DNA of 64,000 nucleotides. Source: Panagrolaimus kolymaensis (taxonomy: Eukaryota > Nematoda > Chromadorea > Rhabditida > Panagrolaimidae). The stretch covers positions 3,968,001-4,032,000 of the forward strand of contig JAJQJQ010000018.1 in assembly GCA_028622995.1 (NCBI GenBank), read 5' to 3'. The number at the start of each line of letters is the position of its first letter. The first letter of the stretch is position 1. The position numbers and the translations under genes are program-made. Positions 49,440 through 62,388 of this stretch are shown here, in pieces. A model generated the notes under the pieces. That model saw only the letters and a program-made list of their open reading frames with translations, was not told the DNA's origin and searched no databases.

Positions 49440-50168
49440 ATGGATAGCGACGAATTTAAAATTCCTTTTTCTTCGGTATGAAACTTTTAAAATAGTAGGT
49501 ATAACGAAAAACAGGTGGTTATTATAGGAATGCACGAATAACCTGCCCGCAGAAATGATAGCGTGGGAGCAACAGGAACAGATGGCTCCTCAAGAACATC
49601 AAATCAATAGCCAAGAAGCAGGTCATATGCCTCTTTATTATCCTCAAAATCTCAACCATGACGCACACAATTTTGAGGATCTTCCGATTGAAGAACGTCG
49701 AGTTGCAAATGTACGTGAACGAAAGCGAATGTGCGGAATAAATGAAGCTTTTATGGTTTGTTCAAAAAAACACCAATCTCACGGATTCAATATTAAATTA
49801 AAGGAGTTGCGAGATCGCATTCCAACATTTCCTTTTGAAAAACGCCTATCCAAAATTGATACCCTTAATCTTGCAATTGCATATATTAACATGCTGGAAG
49901 AAATTTTGGAAAATGATCTTCCACCCGCTGAATACATTCAAAATACAGTAAATCAAGTTAGAAGTGGACGACATAGCGGAACTATTTGGAGTACCAGTGG
50001 TGAGTCACTCGCTTTTCTTTTTTTTAAACTTTGAATTTTGAATGAGACACAGCCGGCAATAAATTAGCTTTAATTTAATGGGCTTTAATCTTTTTTCATT
50101 TTTCAGACTTGCTTGCTCGCATACATTGGATCAATTGGGATTGCCTTGGAATGAAGCCTATCACTTAA
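49440..50168 (+). CDS. hlh-13: Class II bHLH factor, PTF1A/HLH-13 type
   Basis: A tissue-specific bHLH transcription factor expected to dimerise with an E-protein and bind E-boxes. Exons are 49440-49475 ([12 protein letters not shown]), 49528-49755, 49804-49999 and 50107-50168. The basic region is [19 protein letters not shown]. Helix 2 and loop read [20 protein letters not shown] and [10 protein letters not shown]. These match the Ptf1a/Fer group, including the PTFP(Y/F)[10 protein letters not shown] block. After the bHLH comes a short conserved-looking tail ([13 protein letters not shown]). Removing 49756-49803 as an intron restores [15 protein letters not shown], the exact family spacing. 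Leaving it in adds 16 residues inside helix 1. In C. elegans the orthologue acts in neurons. Family call is very strong. Confidence 0.9.
49756..49803 (+). other. In-frame 48-nt intron inside the bHLH (exitron-like)
   Basis: The segment starts GTTTGT and ends TTAAAG. Its length is 16 codons, it has no stop, and it lies at a phase-0 junction. Splicing gives the normal bHLH spacing; retention keeps the frame open and disrupts helix 1. Confidence 0.6.
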
Positions 50169-50806
50169 TTCCTATTTTTTTAATTTTTTTTTTCTGTCAT
50201 TAAATTTTAACTGTTTCCCAATTTTTGTTCTAAAAGTGCATCTACCATACCCAAATTTTTTTTGTTTAACAGCATATCTTTAAACGTTGTCCTCTATTAA
50301 ACCCTTATTTACATCTCTCAACAAACAAAATTAAAAACCTTTGATCTGTTCACGTGAAAAACTTCTTGCTTTTGTTTTTACCGTATTATTTTTTTTGAGG
50401 CGTCTTCTTTACGCTCACCTAACTTCCTATTTGATAACATTGACCAAAGAATAAAGAATAGTTCGTTTTTTGCTCTTTTAATTCAAAACAATAAATTTAA
50501 AGTTTATTTTTTGTCTTTTGAAAATACAAAAAAACACACACATTAAAAACAAACATTACGATATCTGAAAAAAAAAGAAAAGGACAAGAAAAAAACAAGC
50601 GACGTAAAAAAATAAAAGGGGAAAGTCTTAAAGCGAACGTCAGCTGTCAATTTCATTGAAAAAAAAAGTTTTTTTTGCATCTGCATTGAATTGAATGAAA
50701 GAGCAGCAAGCAACTGCATCATTGACCATTGTGGTCAAAAATTGTGTTGTTCTTTATTTCCTTTTTTAACAGGTTTTTATTAGTTTCTTATTGAGCAGGT
50801 AACAAC
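50169..50806. other. Intergenic between hlh-13 and the coiled-coil gene
   Basis: AT-rich spacer. TTGAGCAG at 50791-50798 ends 8 nt before the next ATG and may be a trans-splice acceptor. No gene recognised. Confidence 0.45.
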
Positions 50807-51846
50807 ATGAATAACGGCAAAATTAAAGACCAGTGAGCAAAAAAGAAATAGTTTTTATTAGTGTTACGGATATAATTTTTTTTCAGCGCCTTATCAACAA
50901 CAGCCACAGACGAAATTGATGCACTACGAAGGCAGTAAGTTCTTAACCCCCTTAAATGACCATAAATTACAATTTCCTCTTAAGGTTAGCAGAAGTAACC
51001 GAGGAGTTAGAAGAAACTAAATGCTCAAACATTGATCTCGAATTGCAACTTGAACGATCGATAAATGAATTTGAACTTAAAATTTTTGAGCAATCAGAAA
51101 CTGCCAAGAAAGCTTTGGTACAATTAGCTAATGCTAAAGTTAGTTTACAAATTTGAATATATTTATCAAGATAAAAATTCTAATTCAGGATGACGCTAAA
51201 AATGAAAGGCGACTTAATGAGCAATTACAAAAAGATAAGGAAGGAGTTGAAGCTCAAGTCGAAGAATATAAAAAAGTTGTTGAACAGCTAAAAAGGAGAA
51301 TTGTTGAACTTGAAATTGAAACAGAGCAAGCAACTCATAACGAGCGGTGAGTTAATGAAGAAGCTCTGCATCTTCTCTTAAATATTATTCGGCTTCCAAA
51401 TTTTATATATTATTTAAAAAAAATTATCTAAAACTTTTTGTTTTAGAATTTGGCAAGATAGGGTTAAATTGATGGAAGAAGCCCAAATGGACGATATGGA
51501 TAAAATATCAGATTTAGAAACTCGACTTATTGAATTGGTAATAACTCTAAAAATCATATATTCGTTTTAAATCATTGATTTCAGGAGCAACGAACTCGGG
51601 ATGGTCAAGTTATTATAATGCAATCAAATAATCCTCCTCCCATCTCACCAAATGTAAATTTATCCAAAGAGAAGGAGCAGCCTCATAAAAAAGAGGAAAA
51701 TCGAAATGCTGTTAATGTAATCGATGATGTAATTAAAATTATTGAGGTAAAATTTACTTGTTTCTTTTTTTTTTAAATTACTTACACCAAAAATATTTTA
51801 GAAATTTGAAAAAATTTTGTACAAAGATGAAAACCCGAAAAAATGA
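50807..51846 (+). CDS. Coiled-coil protein, unrecognised
   Basis: About seven exons run from ATG 50807 (MNNGKIKDHALSTTATDEID) to the stop at 51846. Junctions agree in phase: 50807-50833, a second exon ending near 50935, then exons of 50985-51138, 51189-51346, 51448-51537, 51585-51747 and a last one from 51802. The protein is almost wholly coiled coil, with long heptad runs such as RRQLAEVTEELEETK, EEYKKVVEQLKRRIVELEIE and DKISDLETRLIELEQRTR. It then has a short Pro/Asn-rich segment (NNPPPISPNVN) and an acidic-basic tail ending NPKK. There is no membrane or signal segment. It is about 250 residues. No family could be assigned; a cytoskeletal or scaffold adaptor is a guess only. Confidence 0.78.
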
Positions 51847-54184
51847 AAGTGATGGATGCCTTTAATTCTGATGTTCCTCAATACGTGTATTTTTTTTCTT
51901 TCAATGGCTTTTAAATTTTGACAACAAAAAATTTCTCTTATTTTTCTTGGCTTGCTTTCGATATCTTACATTTTGATTTTCTTAAAATTTCCTTAAAAGG
52001 TGCTATAGTCCCATATTAAAATTATTATTGCAGAAAATAAATAAATTTATTATTTTTAAGAAATGAATCTTGTCTCCTCCACACATACATATTCTTTCTT
52101 ATATCGGATAATATCATTCTCGACGATCAGTTTTCCATTTGCGTGAGTCAAGGTTAAGAAGAAGAAGAGAAAAATTCTTTTTCGATTTTCACGCTTATTG
52201 ACAAGGAGAATAATAATACATGGGTTTTCACGCCAAAAAGTTATGCAAAAAGAAAAGAAGAGACGACATGACGGCTGCGATCGATTATGATAGAAAGGAA
52301 GTAAGAAAAAATGAAACGCATTTCATGAATGAGGGAAAACCGTCGTAGATGTGTCCCTGAACTTGATATCCACGATTGGATGAAAAAGTAACTTCATAAT
52401 CAATAAAAAAAAATAAGGTTAATTTAATCTGAAAAATTGGCAAAAAAATTAAATATAAAATTGAACTTACAAATTTTTTTAAACAAAATATGACTTTTCC
52501 TAGTTTTCCAAAATTTACTTATTTCGAGAAAATTAAAAATCAAATAAAATAAACGAGTTATGAATACTTTGGTCGAATCTCCCATCGAACTTCTAGATTT
52601 TTTATTTATTTTACAGACGTTCGATCAGACGATTCGTCCATATGTTTTCATACTCCAAAACAACAACAATAATTTGAATATTTTCTACTCCATTGTAAAT
52701 TTAAAAAAATTTATGAATCATTCTCCATTTTTGCCAAAAGAAGAGAAAATGGCCAAACTACCATGACAGCGACATTTTTTACTACCAAAATGGTTGACCA
52801 TCATCATCGATCTTAAAAAAGCGAGCATCAATGGCACAAAAAAATGACTGCTTGTTTGGAGCGCAAAAAAAAAATGTCTTTAATTGTTGGTGGCAGCTGT
52901 CTGTCTTTAAATAAAAAGAAGATGAAAAAATGGTTGCAATTGTACAAAACAATTTCTTCTAATTTGTGAGCTTCCATTTTTTCGGTAGAAAGCAGTTGAA
53001 AAAAAATTAATTTGGAACAATAATAATCTTGGATAACAAAAATAGACTATATTTTTTTCCAACATAAATCCTATGAAACGACACTAATACATATTTTCAT
53101 TTTCTCCCATTCAAAAAAAGTGAAAGAGGAGAGTCCTCCTCCTGAGAGTGATGAGTTTAAAAGGCGGGGGAAGGGAGTTGGCTGTTGCTGATGCCTGCGC
53201 AATACGGACACGAACACGCCGATGGATGATGATGGTGCCTGCAATGGCTGGCAGCAGCAGCAAAACTCCTGATGGTTGTAATGATACTTTCTTTCTTCCT
53301 TCATATTTTTTCTTTTACTGTCGCCGTCGTTATTCATTTTAGTTTTCGTTGTTCGCGCCGAACACAACCACCTGCATACATCTTTTTTTTCGATTTTGCT
53401 TTTGAAACGACGACAGCCGACTGTCGGCATTCTTTCGCTTTTTCAATCAACATAATCAACACCTTTTACGGCAAAGAAAAATTCTATAATCTATTTAGCT
53501 CAAAGAAATTTTTGCTTTGAAAATGGCAGATGATTTGCTGGTTTTTAGCTTTTAAAAAAAAAATTTAAATGTCATTGCACAAAGCGGATTTTTGTTTGAA
53601 TAAATATCGTATGCCTTTTTTTTTCTCTTTTTTGTCGTTTGCTTTTAAGGTGTAGGACAAAGTATTAAACCAACAAAAAAATATTCACAAAAAGATATGA
53701 GAAAATAGTGGCAATCGGAAACCATATTATGGGAAAAAAATTTGCAACTCTCTTTTTTTGTTAAATAACGTGTCCTTTCTCTCATCTTTTGAAACAGCTT
53801 CTTTGTTCGTCTTTCGCCATGGGCTTTTTTTGTTGTTGCAAAAAAAGTTAGTGATTTTTCAAAGAATTTTAAGGCAATTGCGAACTTGAAAATTTCATAA
53901 GCTTATGTCGTCAAATCTCTTTTAATAATTTAGTTATATGTTTAAGTAATTTATTTTACAATTATTATTCAAAAATAAAACATAGGAAAAAAACAGTAGT
54001 AAATAACAGAAAAGAAAAGGCGACATGGTTTTTTTCTTTTGTAAAACTTGTTTCATCTTTTTTTCCCTCGATTTTTATCGGTTGTCAAACCTTTTTTTTA
54101 AAGATAAATGAAAGAAAAGGAAAGTTGCATTTTATATAAAAAGTTAATAAATGAAAAATAAAATAATATACAAACGATTGGATT
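51847..54184. other. Intergenic
   Basis: AT-rich spacer with a more GC-rich patch at 53130-53440 that carries open frames on both strands (53071-53430, 53148-53342). Those frames are mirror images of one low-complexity stretch with no splice support, so no gene is called. Confidence 0.45.
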
Positions 54185-57100
54185 TTAAAGAATCGTTGTT
54201 GTTGGAAGTATATGGCAATATGAATCATTTGGATGCCGATCCAACGAATCAGGGGAATTTGGTTCATCGCTGCCATTCGTTTTTGATGATTCTTGTCTTA
54301 ACGTTTGCTGCTTAGACGTCCCGGATTGACCAGATTCTTGACACTCGAAAAGAGATCTAAAAAAATAAAATAAATAGATTAGTTTAAATTTTTTTAAATT
54401 TAATTAGTTAAATGTGAGTTTAGTAAATTTAAGGGAAAAGTGTTGTTTATAAAGTTTTATAACAATATTAAAGAAAAGTGTGCTGCTGTGGAAGATAGAT
54501 AATAGCTGAAATGAATATAGTAACACATTAAATAACAAAACAATGTGAAGAAAAAACAGAAGTGTTGATTGATAGTGGGATTATTAGGTGTGGAAGGAGA
54601 TGATAGATAGTTGAAGAAGTTAAAGTTATACAGAGTTGATAGCTTTGCTGTTGTGTGCCATTCACTTTTTATTTTTTCTTACCTTGGAGTTGATTTTCTA
54701 CCTGATACGGGTGTTTTCATTGCTTCACTTTTTTGTGTCGTCGACGAAGGCACAGATGTTGTTTCGATTAAAGGTCGCCAAATGCGTTGTGGATGATACT
54801 GTTGCAGTGGTTGTGGTTGCTGATTTTGGATTGGTTTTGGCGCTTGCCCAAATATCAAATTTGTTGCATTTATTACTCCACCAACATCATCTAATACAGC
54901 GCCAGTCGTATTTCTACGGGTATTTTTTGCTAGAATCAAATAGGATGCAACCTTTTTTTCTTTCTGCGTTCAAAGCAAATGAAAAATTTCATTGAGAAAC
55001 GAAAAAGAGACAATATTAAAAACTAAAGGTTAGATTTAGATAATTTTCTATGTTTTGTATTTTTTGTTTAAAAAAAGATTCAATAAAATCAAATTACGAT
55101 GTTTAAGAAAATCTCCTATTTTAAATAAATTTTTTGAAGCTTATCTAGTGACAAGCAAAAAAAATTTACAACAATTATTATTCCCTTTTAACCCAAAGAA
55201 ATTTTTTATTTCATAGAAGTAGAATGAGACTTAATTATTCTTACCGTTATTAGCTGAAGTACTAGTTGAAGAAATTCTAAGTGATCCACCCGCAATATTT
55301 TGATGATCCATACGAATATTGTTTTTGTTTACATTAGATGAAGAAGAAACGCTGCCCGTATTTGATGCGTTACTGCCACTACGTGAACATACATAACTAC
55401 GTGATTCTACTCTGTCCTAAAATCCACTTTTAAATAAAACTCAAGAATATTGTAGCTAATAAACTTACATTTTGACTTCGAACGTGTGGCAACACGTTGG
55501 CCGACATACCGGGGATATTGACGAAATTGGTTTCCTTCTCTGAACATGCACTACTTACAGATGAATCCGATAATCTACGTGGTTTAACCATAAGCGCAGC
55601 TTGTTGAGCCCGTTCTGTGCTCGAACTATAATAATAATAAAGCAATATTAAGCTTTGAAGCTGAGCAATAACAAAAGCTAGTGTGATTTTGTGCGTTTGA
55701 AAAATAAAACTTACCGTAGTTGGCTGTTGCTTTGTAAAACCGCTGATAAATGATCCACAAGACGTCGAAAACGGCGAGTGGGTCCTATAAGAAATAATTA
55801 ACTTTAAAAAAATTGTATGGTTAAAAAAACTTTCTACCTGCAAGTAGAGTAAACTGCACCACATATAAAGGTCGGTCGGGTGATTCGGATTGCCCACTAA
55901 CAATAATATCAACTTGCATTTTAACTCCTCTTGAAAAAACTCCTCCACCTACTGCTGGGCCTCGTTTGTATTCAACTTTGAAAGAATTTTGTCCAACAAC
56001 AGAATGACTCAATTCGTGAATCTGTAACAGGGAAATTTAAATATATAAATAAATAATGTATAATATTTACAGTTAAAAATGTTCTTATTAATTCAGCTTT
56101 AATTCCATTAAGAGATTTTCCTTCCACTGGAACGCATTGCACATCGTCTCTTTCAATTCCCATACCAGATGTTAAAGAACCAAACCATGATTTTTTAACC
56201 AAACTAAAAATAATTTTTTCAATTTGTTTTTAAAAAACTGAGAAATAATTACTGTGCGTACTCAGATGTATCTAACATTACGCTATCTTCCGAATCGCTT
56301 TCACCTGCACTGCTACCTGCACTTAATTTCCTACGATGGAAACGTGGCGTTCCCAAAAATGAATTTTTAATTGTTGAAAGTTTTGATCTCCATGGACCAC
56401 TTGGTGATGCAACATTTGCAGCACTTCCACCCGAAGCTAATGAACTCGAAGAAGAAGCGGCTGATCCAATTACGGAATTCACTGAATCTGTTGTCAAAGC
56501 ATCATGTGCAATATTTGCTTGTCTGTTGCTGACAACTGCAGAAGGGCCTTCACGACGGGAAATAGCATTACGCGTTGCAGCTGCAAGGGCTGCAGCATCC
56601 ACGGGTTGAGTGTAATAATGATATGCATTTCGAGCTGAGGATGAACTTCGTTCGCTAGCTGCGGATGGTGAAGTTGTATTGGCTTGTCTAACAGTAGCAA
56701 TTAAAGCGCCAGCATTAACAGAAGGAGATGTATAAAAATCTTGAGATGAACGAGGTGAACCATTTGGAGATCCACCAAGGGAGCTATGTCTATTTCTTGA
56801 ATATCGTCCATACGTTTTTCTTGGGTTAATGGGTGATCCTTCACTAATGGAACCAAATGGATATCGATTTGGTTTGGATGTATCAGTTCTTTTCCTTGGT
56901 GGATCGAGATTATGATTCGAACTTCTCAACACTACTTCTGTTTCATCTTCTTGTGCTGGCCTTCGACGCTTTCTATCAAGCAATAAGAAATATACCTACA
57001 AAATTTAAAGAAATTAAATTATCGATTTTTCAGATTTCTAATCAATAATTTGCTTTTGGGTAAATAACTAACAATTAACAAATCAGAAATTTCTAATAAA

Positions 57101-59619
57101 TTTTTTCTAAGTAAGTGCGATCACTATTTTTTTAAAAATAATCTTACCATTTTTTCAGTATTATGTTTTGTTGATAATAATTCACGAATTAACTTTTCTT
57201 TATCTTTAAAACATCCTAAATTATTCATATGACGAAATACATCAGGATCAATATTTTCTTCTACTGGAATAACATGCGTTTGAACAACTTGTGCCATAGG
57301 AAGCTCTAATTCTGGTTCACTTCGAACGCTTCCCGCCACCCATGGATGTCGGAATACTTCTTGCAACTAAAATTCATTCATTAACAATTTATTTACGTCA
57401 TTCATTTTTTGCCGTTTTCATTAATATTTAAAGACACATTACTTACAGAAATGCGTTTTTGAGGGTCAACTTCAATCATAGATCGCAAAAGATTTTGACA
57501 ATCAGATGGAACAAAATGTGGAATATGAAATACACCTTTTTTAACTTTTTCCAATAAATTTCGAAGATTATCATCATCGAACGGTAAAGCACCAACTAAA
57601 AGAGCATAAAGAATAACCCCACAACTCCAAACATCAGCTTTGCGACCATCATATTTTTCGCCTCTAATAACTTCAGGGCATGCATAATGTGGGGAACCAC
57701 AACTTGTTTCAAGCATTGAACCTTCAACTTGCAATGAAGCCATGCCAAAATCGGCTACTTTTATATTATTTCTTTCATCCAATAAAAGATTTTCTGGTTT
57801 TAAATCTCGATGACTGCAAAATTAAAAAAAATTAATCATAAAATTATCGTAATTTAAATGAATATTTACCAAATATTATGTGCATGACAAAAATCAAGCG
57901 CAGATATGATTTGTCGAAAGAATTTTCTTGCTTCTTTAGCCATTAATCGACCTTTTCGAACTAAATAATCAAAAAGTTCTCCACCAGAAACATGTTCCAA
58001 TAATAAATATCTGTAAATTAATTATTTATTGATTTATTTTTGAGTTGTAATAAATTTATTTGGTTTGCATTCTTTTCTCCTTTAATAAATATTACACTAC
58101 AGACGTCCAAAACACTAATTTGGCAAGCGACAAGTTTCGACCAAACCCAAATATTTTTTTTTCTTCTTCTGGCCAGAAGTCTATCGCTCAACGAATACTA
58201 AAACTTACAGATATTTTTTATTTTCATATACATCATATAAATGTAAAACATGTGGATGCTCAATTAATTTCATTATGGCGATTTCCCGCTCCACCTAAAA
58301 AATAAAAATTAAAAAGTGTTTCATCTTAATTGATCAGGTGTCTTTGACTTGCTTCCTCTACTTCACTTTTCTGTTTGTGTGTGACAGTGAAATTCATTCA
58401 TACTTTTTTCTAGCAAAAAATTTGGTAACATGTTTTTTTCATTTTTTTGGAGGAACTAATAATCATTTAAAATGAAAGACCAAAAAATTAAAGACGTGTC
58501 TCTAATTTTTTCATTTTTTTCATTCAAAATAAAAAAATTAAATTTAATTATTTTTTGTTGTGTCTTTCTTATTTCGTTTTTTTGGCTTTTTTGAATAATA
58601 AATATCAAACCTTTTGTAACACAGATTCATTGAGCTTTTCTTTATTAACAATTTTTACGGCAACTTTTCTACCAGAAATACAATGAGTTCCCGTTTTGAC
58701 CAGACCTTAAAAACCATGGTATTTTAATTTATATTATTTTTATCCATAATTTTGTTCTTTGACCTTGTAGGGTCAATAAATATTTTATTTATTGAAGCGA
58801 CGAGAGTGATAAGATAAGAAACAAAGTGGAAAAAGAAATCAAAGAAAATATGGGTGAGGCAATTTTGAGACTTCTCATTTTGTCTAGGCGTTTTTAGTTT
58901 GCCTTATTCTGAATCAATAATTTTCTCTTTCAAAAAATTTAAAAATAAAAAAATCATTTTTAATCCTTTTTTTTGCATCTTTTAGTTTATCTATCGCTTC
59001 GACAAATTAATTTCGTGATTTTTTTTTTTGAGTTTTCCGACGACAACGCGGAACCACGTGATACATATTTATTTTTTCTTGTCATCGTCGTCTATTCATA
59101 AAATATTTTTTCTTCTTCTTTTTGATTGATTATTTATTTTTTATTTTTTTTTGTTTTGTACTTACCCGTCTGCCCCTTTCCGAGGGTTTTTTCAAGTTTA
59201 TATGGTCCACAATATTGTACTTGATTCGCGTTTGGAATAGTTGTAGATGATGATAATATTTTATTATTATGTCCACCTCCGCCCGTGGATCCATTGCTAT
59301 TATCCGAGGTTCCACTTCGATTTGAAGACGTTGTAGCGCCATTAGTTGCATTCGCTTGATTACTCATTCTGGCGTTTAATTCCTCGTTTATCGCATTAAT
59401 CCGCGAGTTGAGTTCGCCTTTAAAAAACAAATAATTTTTTTGGATTAAATTAGGGAAAATGATTTTATATTAATTTCGATCTTAAAAAACACTCCACTTT
59501 CAATAACTTTTTTTAATAACATTAAGCTCTTTAAAAAAAATTCTGCATCAGCAACGAAAAAAATAAATAAAATCATTTTTTAAGCACTTACCTAAAACAT
59601 CCTTAATGGTGCCAAACAT
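54185..59619 (-). CDS. sad-1: SAD-1/BRSK presynaptic serine/threonine kinase
   Basis: A kinase of the AMPK-related BRSK family that controls synapse formation and neuronal polarity. The start at 59619 reads [17 protein letters not shown] Ser/Gly-rich N-terminal segment leads to the kinase domain: [13 protein letters not shown] (glycine loop), VAVKIVNKE (catalytic Lys), [19 protein letters not shown] and the T-loop with [19 protein letters not shown]-like region follows ([19 protein letters not shown]). A very Ser/Ala-rich linker comes next, then the BRSK C-terminal KA1-like domain ([28 protein letters not shown] text, [20 protein letters not shown]). A Gln/Asn/Ser-rich tail ends PTTTIL. About sixteen exons are seen. 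The C-terminal T-I-L fits a class I PDZ ligand. The 5' UTR is short and carries a hairpin. Confidence 0.93.
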
Positions 59620-62388
59620 AGACAAGCCGATAAAATCGGCTGAATGTCTGTAGAAACCCGCAAAATATAGGAGAATTTACACCGTGATGAAATCACTCAA
59701 AAATAATAATGAACGAAATAAAGATCTATGAAAAATAATTAAATGTTTAAATTTTGAGATATAAACCTTTATACTAAATTCGCGCAACTAAAATTCAAAT
59801 GGGTTTAAGTTTAATAAATATCTAATAATCGATTATAGCTTTTTGTGTTTTTAAAAATCAAAAACAAAAAACAAATGCTTTGGATAAAAGAAAAAATAAA
59901 AAGAAATTCTTTAGAAAAAAGCACACGATTAAAAAAATATAAACGAAGAAGACAAGGAAGAGAAGAGGCAAAAAAAAGAATGAAGCAAGCCTTGAGCAGC
60001 TATATCGACTAGCTTCAGTCCTCTTCCCTTCCTTCTATAGTGGTGATGACGAAGGCATTGCGCTTTAGCTAACATAGAAAAAAAAGGAATGAAAAAAAAT
60101 GCCCATAGTCAAGCAAGTCCTCCTAAAAAGAAGCATGCGCGCATACAAAATAATATTTTTTTATGTTAGGACTAGACTATACTGCCAGCTTGCAGCTATA
60201 GACGACGATGGCAAAAACTCTTCTTTTCTCCAACTGGCTTTTTTTTCGCTTTCTATTCCGTTGACTAGCTTTCTCCCTCTCGGTCTCCCTCTTTTTCAAA
60301 CATTGCTTATGCAAACGTTGACTTCTTGAGAAAAAAAGAAATATTTTTCATTTTTGCGCAGTTGTGCGTGTGCCATCGCTGCTTTTTTTTCTTCAATATA
60401 TGAAAATCGAGTCCATTCGTCGATGGTGGCAAGCTTTGCACTATTGGAAAAGTAAAGAAATAGCACCAACTAGTCGCTGCTATCTGAGCATAGTCGATGC
60501 TGCCACTCTCGCGCCTTTTAGCCACCACAAAATGCAAGCACTGGAAAAAATTTTCCTTTTGGCACATGCGTTTGGCAGCAGTAAAACACTCACTCCAAGG
60601 GCTATAGAAAAAAGAGAGAAAAAAATTGACAAAATAGGCAAAAACGAACACAAAATTTTTTGAAGCGGCTTAAACGCAAGGATGGAGGCGAGAAGGAAAG
60701 AAAAAATGATGCTCTTACTAAAATACAAATGATTTCAGAAAAAATAAAGGTAGCTTGCTAAAAGCCTTAATCATTTTTCTTTTTGAAAATCGATTATGGG
60801 AAAAAAAATACTGCAAAACATCATAACTTTTTGAATATAAGGTTTATTTTTTAGCTTTAATTTTTTGATGATTCAAAATAAAAAGAAAAGAAGGCAAATA
60901 ACCAAAAAATATGGATGAGAAAAAATGAGTTTGACTTTTTGAGTGGGCTTATGTATGAGCTTATTTGACAGAATAATGGAAAGAAAATACTATTTCGTAT
61001 TTATTTTTTCTTTATATATATCCTTACAAAAAGAAGGAGCAACATGGACAATAAAAATAAGAATGGCCATCGTCCAGTGGCAACAACCAGGAGCAGCAAT
61101 TTGAAAGGGGAGATATGCGCGAATTTTTTATATTATACCTTAGTAGTTAGCTGAAGTGACAGAGAGTCCATTTGCAAATGGATATATCTTCAGAAAACAA
61201 AACAGAAATATATTTGAGCAAAATAAACTAAAGAAAATTATTCAAGAACCGGGAGAAATCGAAAAACAATATTTTTTATTCAAAACAAAATTTTTTTTGA
61301 TTTCATAAAAAATAAAAATTCATGAAAAAGTTTTTACTCGATATTTGCATTTTTTTAAACAAAATTTAAACCCTAAAACAAATGACAACGATGATGGAGT
61401 GTTTGAAGTTAGTTGGTTAACACTAGGTTTAAATATTCTTCGCAGCGTCGATATTTTTCATTTTTTTATGTCAAAATTTTTTCTTTCTTTCTTTGAGTTG
61501 CTTAAACTTTTTAACAGACTTTTTTTTTTTAACAAAAAAGAGCTATAAAATAATAAAAAGATTGAGTTGAAGAATTTATAAAAGAGTAAAAAATTTAAGA
61601 GTTGTCACGAAATGAAAGCTTCTTTCTTCTGCTTTTCAAATTGATTTTTTTTTTATTCTCATCGGAAGTTCTTAAAAAGTCAAACAAAAAAAGTGAAGTT
61701 AAAAAGTCAAAAGTGGTTTTGTTCTATATAAAAAGAAATAGGAAGCAAACCACTTTCTATCCATTAGTGATTTGAAAATAAGCAAAAGCATCGAATAAGG
61801 AAGAGAGAAAGAAAAAGACTTAGGGCAATGTTGTTTAAGGCAAAAAAGCTGCGCGTCCTTAACCCTCTTTTTTCTGAATAACAAAAAAAGAAATGCTGAT
61901 TTAACAGCAGCAACCAACAACCAAACAACGCCTTTTAGAATGAAAAACTGCGCGCGTTTTTGTAATGCTTTTCAAAAAAAAAGAATATTCTCAAGGGAGA
62001 GATTTAAATGCTTCAGTATTACTCGTTGCTACTTGCATCCTGGTTTTTTTTCATCCTTTAGTTAAAATCGCTAACAATGCCCGATGGGCAAAGCCAGATT
62101 CTTCATTATCAAAGCAGTCTATAGAAAACAAAAGGACCAAAAAAACATTGAGTATAAATAACCGAATTCTTGACTTTCGAGATTTCTTTGATTATAGCTT
62201 CCAAAACTTTAATCAAAAACAATATTATGAAACTTTGTAAACAAATGAAACCTCGGAAAAGGGCACAAAGAACAACAATAACAAAAACTCTTTTGATTCA
62301 AAACTTTGTGAATTATTTAAAAGAAGCCTTTTTTCAAAAAGTATTTGTTTTTTTACATTTATTTTTTCAGCAAAAAATAAAAATAAAA
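59620..62388. other. Intergenic between divergent sad-1 and choline kinase
   Basis: About 2.8 kb of AT-rich sequence that should hold both promoters. It includes the sad-1 5' UTR (about 59620-59647) and ATTTTTTCAG at 62361-62370, an acceptor 18 nt before the choline kinase ATG and probably a trans-splice site. Reading frames at 60099-60728 on both strands overlap each other and are not called. Confidence 0.45.
59625..59641 (-). other. Start-proximal hairpin in the SAD-1 5' UTR
   Basis: AGCCGAT and ATCGGCT form a perfect 7-bp stem with a 3-nt loop. It lies 5 nt upstream of the ATG. A probable trans-splice acceptor (CTACAG, 59653-59648) leaves a 28-nt UTR mostly filled by the hairpin. Confidence 0.5.

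Noticed and set aside
53071..53430. Open frames on both strands in a GC-richer patch
   Set aside because: The frames mirror each other over the same low-complexity sequence. There is no domain, start context or splice evidence.
60099..60728. Overlapping open frames upstream of sad-1 on both strands
   Set aside because: They are mutually antisense, without splice sites or recognisable sequence, and lie in a promoter region.
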